Positions 60,741 to 64,000 of a DNA stretch of 64,000 bases are shown here, in pieces (the first letter of the stretch is position 1; each line of letters begins with the position of its first letter). A program made the position numbers and the translations under genes. Origin of the DNA: Stenocarpella maydis. Lineage: Eukaryota > Ascomycota > Sordariomycetes > Diaporthales > Diaporthaceae. The notes beneath the pieces were generated by a model. The model worked only from the letters and a program-made list of their open reading frames with translations, searched no databases and was not told where the DNA came from. Location of the stretch: positions 395,232 to 459,231 of the forward strand of contig NQMI01000024.1 of assembly GCA_002270565.1 (NCBI GenBank), written 5' to 3'.

Positions 60741-61992
60741 GTAGCTGAACAAGCCCCCCTATTAAACACTATATCACAACGAATTTACAAACGGAAATTA
60801 TAGTATTGCACACTCAATTCTAAAGCTATTTAAACCGTTTCAAGCCAAAATTAATACTCAAGTTCCTCTTTACAATAGGCTATAGTCAGAAGACTTGCAG
60901 CAGCTAGTCTCTTCCATAGCCAGCCTAGAAGGTTACCAGCACCAAGAGGGGGTCTAATCATTCCCCATAGCCCGTGCTATATCAATAAATATCTCATTAG
61001 GCCATTACTCTAGTTATTAATATTTTTAAGGCTAAAATTCTTAATTTGCTATCCAAAAACATTTATTCTTATCTTTAAGTATAATAATTTAAGCAAATAT
61101 AAGGTCTATTACTTTATAAAGCTTATTACTATAGATCTAAATATTATATTATAAGAGATTATTACTATTCCCAAGCAGGGCCCTATATAATAAAGCAGCC
61201 TCTAAAAGCCTTTATTAGTATAGCAAGTATATCATAACTTTAATTACTTAATATTTTAGTATTTTTAGCCTCTAGAATACTCAAAATAGCATCCGAAACC
61301 TCCTCTTAACTCAGCAATCCCTCTAAAACCTTCCCTAAATTAAAAAAATACTATTTTAATATAGGAAAAGCCTACTTAAATATTATTTAAGGTTATTACC
61401 TTCTTAGAAGCCCATTAATAATAGCTAATTATTAATTATTTATTAATAATAATACCACCCAAAAGAAAGCTAATTTACATTAACTTTTAGCTATAGAAGT
61501 ACTTTAATAGCAAGAATAAGCCCTTATCATAAGGCTAAGTAATATAGAAGGTATAGGCTAGCAAATAAAGCAAATATACCCTATTTGCCCAAGCCCGGGC
61601 CATTAAGGATTCAGAGAGATAGATTATTAAGCTGTCAAATAGTAATAGCCGCTAACCATACCTTCATAAGATCTTAATTTAAAAAGAAAGATATCTATAA
61701 ACTAATAATAAAAGAGATTAACCATAAACTATTCATTCTTACTAAAATTCAACTTAAAGGGGAATAGGAGCTCTAAAATATATTACTTTTATATATATTT
61801 GTAGGCTAAAATGTAGAGTAGAGTAAGGCACTAGCTGTTAGCAGTAATAGCCTTAATAATGCTTACCTAATTATCTTCTTTTACTTTTATAGTATTTACT
61901 ATTAGTATATTTATTTACATAATAATAATTTACTTTTATACTTAATAGCCCTAAAAGCTAATCTTATTAACATTAATAATATAGCCTAATAT

Positions 61993-62257
61993 TGTTCCGG
62001 GGTCTAGGAGGACCGGCATGTTTCGGAATCCAGAGGAGAACCAGCCTTGGCATTCCCCCCCCCTCAAGGCTATAAGAAGGGGCCCTCCTGCATTGGCTTT
62101 TAAGAAATTTCTAGTCCTAGAGAATCAATCTTTTTATATCCTATAAATTTATATCTATCTAATATATATATATATACTGTGAAATCATTTCTTATGCCCT
62201 CTTTTTCTGCCTCTCCTTTTTAGCACCCTTTATTCCCCTTATAACTCTCTTATCACA
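61993..62257 (+). repeat. LTR-like segment inside the AT-rich block
   Basis: Begins TGTTCCGG, has a TATAAG box at 62,071 and an AT-rich region with a possible polyadenylation zone. It can be ended at ...TATCACA (62,257), so it carries the TG...CA ends of a long terminal repeat. A GC-rich first 110 bases stands out from the RIP-like surroundings. No second copy lies in the window and no primer-binding site was recognised, so the ends are provisional. Confidence 0.4.
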
Positions 62258-63340
62258 TCAGGGGCTCCTCTTCTTATCTTCCATACTCCTCTTGGGGTAG
62301 TTATTTGATCAGGGCTCTAGCAGAACGTATGCCTTTTTATATATAGAGAGGTTTTATCCTCTTGCTCTCCCTCTTAGCCCATTTTCACTAATATCTACTC
62401 CATAAATCAAATATAGGTTTCTTCAGCTAATAAGGTTTCTTTAGTTACTATAAAGTTCCTTAGCTTTTAGGCCTAGATTCTCTATTTTATTTATAAGGTT
62501 ATTAGCCATTTCAGGGGAGTAAATCTCTATACTTCTAATACTATTTGATTCTAATTAGAGCTATAGCGCCCTCTCGCTCTTAATAGAGGATTTTGCTATC
62601 ATATAAAGGCCAGATTTACCCTCCTAAGTCGCCTATAGTTAACCTAGTAGTAATAGGAGCAGGTATATGCAAGGCTGGTCTAATCTCTATACTAAGCTAA
62701 CTCCATCACCTTAGCTATATCTTAGACCCCCTTTTGGAGTACCCAATTTAGTAGTAAAGTATGGAACCTCTAGCCTACTTATATATTCTTAAAAAAGCTA
62801 CTAAGGGATTTATATCTTTAGGCTTTAAAAATTCATTCTAATTAGATTTAATAGTATTTAATTAGGGCTTATTTCCTTAGAAGAAATATAAAGGACTGGT
62901 ATTAAGAAGGTTTAGTAGATCCCAACTGCCTATATTATCTGAAACTCTCTTGCCTTTAGATATAGCACCTAAAGGTTTAGCATGCTAATTCCCTAATATG
63001 GGTAAACTAGGTATAATAGAGCCCTAGTTTAATTAATTAGGCCCCTCTTTAGTTTTCCCTTTTAAGTTATTATTATAATATCTAGTTACTTTATTAAATA
63101 TTATATTTAAGATATTATTTAATATTATATAATATTAGATTGGGTAATAGTAATACTAGATATTATATGCTTCTATAGGAACTTTAAGAAGGTTCCTGCC
63201 CTACTAACTGCTATCCTTCTAATTAGTAAGCTTGGAGCTTCCGCTGGTATTAGCACCCCCTGCAGTCAGAATGGCTGGCGTTAGCAGCATGAGGGTATTC
63301 CAGGTATCTATATTATTCTCTCCTATAAGACTAGCGGTTA

Positions 63341-63800
63341 AGTAGCTCTTACCTTTGCCTATAGTAAGACTTCATAATACTTAATATAACCTTTCATACT
63401 AATATCTTTCACTCTAATTATATCTAGTTATTCCTATATATATCTTAGTAAACTTTAAATAGCACTTATGCCCTTATTTCTTCTAAATATACCTGGTATA
63501 GAGGAATATTTAATATCTTTAGATAGTACTTACATCTTGCCTCTCCTAAAGGACCTTTGGTATTAAGAAACATTCAACTTTACTATTACTATAAGGGAGT
63601 GATTAGGACCTGACCTATCCTATATATGTCTCTATAGACCCCAAATAGCACTTATGCCTTTGCTTCTCCTAAATATACTTATTATAGAGAAATATTTAAC
63701 AATCTTAAATAGCACTTGCACCTTACCTCTTTAGCTATAGCACTAGTATAGAGAAACGTTTGCCTCCATTATTATAGCAAGGGATAGATTAAGACCTATA
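63341..63800. repeat. Two-level tandem repeat (186-base period, 64-base offset)
   Basis: The word AGCACTT or AGTACTT followed by a T/C-rich stretch and then TAAATATA-like and TATAGAGAAATATT-like sequence recurs. Copies begin at about 63,461, 63,525, 63,647 and 63,711. Pairs are 64 bases apart and the pairs repeat after 186 bases. A weaker copy begins near 63,344. Copies differ mostly by transitions, as expected if they were mutated after duplication. Confidence 0.7.
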
Positions 63801-64000
63801 TCTTCTATTTTTCCAATAGGGGATGTTTATTCTGCTCCCCCATCTACTAAAGGTTCGCCCTCTAGGGGAAGGGATTAGAATATAAATAAGGTAAGGGGGC
63901 TCTTATTAAAGAAAGGTCTACCTTAAGGATGCTAGTCTCCTTAGAAACCTGCCCCTACCCCATCTGGGACCTCTAATTAGGAGCATTATATTCTTATACT

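Larger units (their letters stand above)
60745..64000. mobile_element. AT-rich, RIP-like degraded repeat block
   Basis: From about 60,745 the sequence changes sharply to AT-rich DNA dominated by TA, TAA and TTA words, with few CA or TG steps and no open frame of useful length. This is the pattern left by repeat-induced point mutation (C-to-T mainly at CpA) in filamentous ascomycetes. Less mutated GC islets remain at about 61,990–62,110 and 63,230–63,310. The source element is presumably a retrotransposon or other long repeat. The block continues past the window end; no telomere repeat is seen. Confidence 0.8.

Overview
The window looks like nuclear DNA of a filamentous ascomycete, probably a member of the Sordariomycetes. 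The coding genes are interrupted by short GT–AG introns of about 55–345 bases. Fungal family signatures are present: a Zn2Cys6 regulator, a Pik1-type lipid kinase and an NC2-alpha histone-fold factor with a long Gln/His-rich arm. The right end is an AT-rich block with the look of repeat-induced point mutation (RIP). The assignment below class level is inference.

Layout. 1–4,318 is non-coding apart from one copy of a dispersed repeat. An F-box protein gene lies at 4,319–6,206 (+). 6,207–19,668 is gene-poor and rich in simple repeats; it holds a second copy of the dispersed repeat (8,202–8,377) and a short N gap (11,764–11,768). A Zn2Cys6 transcription factor gene runs 21,126–19,669 (-). 21,127–39,310 is another gene-poor stretch with microsatellites and a few coding-like, broken exon remnants near 31–34 kb. 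A gene-rich core follows: a SAM methyltransferase (39,311–40,600 +), a 3' fragment of a xylulokinase gene (41,144–41,979 +), a membrane-anchored HSL-type alpha/beta hydrolase (42,590–43,947 +), NC2-alpha/Bur6 (46,343–47,605 +) and, convergent with it, phosphatidylinositol 4-kinase Pik1 (52,412–48,801 -). From about 53.9 kb the sequence decays: an RNase H-like pseudogene (56,587–55,331 -), transposon-like debris, and from about 60.75 kb to the end a strongly AT-rich block. That block contains an LTR-like islet and a higher-order tandem repeat.

The genes do not form an obvious pathway or biosynthetic cluster. Pik1 (Golgi PI4P synthesis) and NC2-alpha (basal transcription repressor) are housekeeping genes. 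The F-box gene, methyltransferase, hydrolase and xylulokinase fragment look like ordinary or accessory metabolic and regulatory genes. I found no convincing new multi-gene system. The most unusual points are the truncated but uninterrupted xylulokinase half-gene, the RNase H-like frame with changed catalytic positions and a single stop, the excess of poly-C/poly-G runs (one inside a coding exon), the diverged dispersed repeat pair, and the two-level tandem repeat in the RIP-like block.

Exon coordinates were worked out by hand from splice signals and reading frame. They agree with total lengths divisible by three but have not been tested against transcripts.
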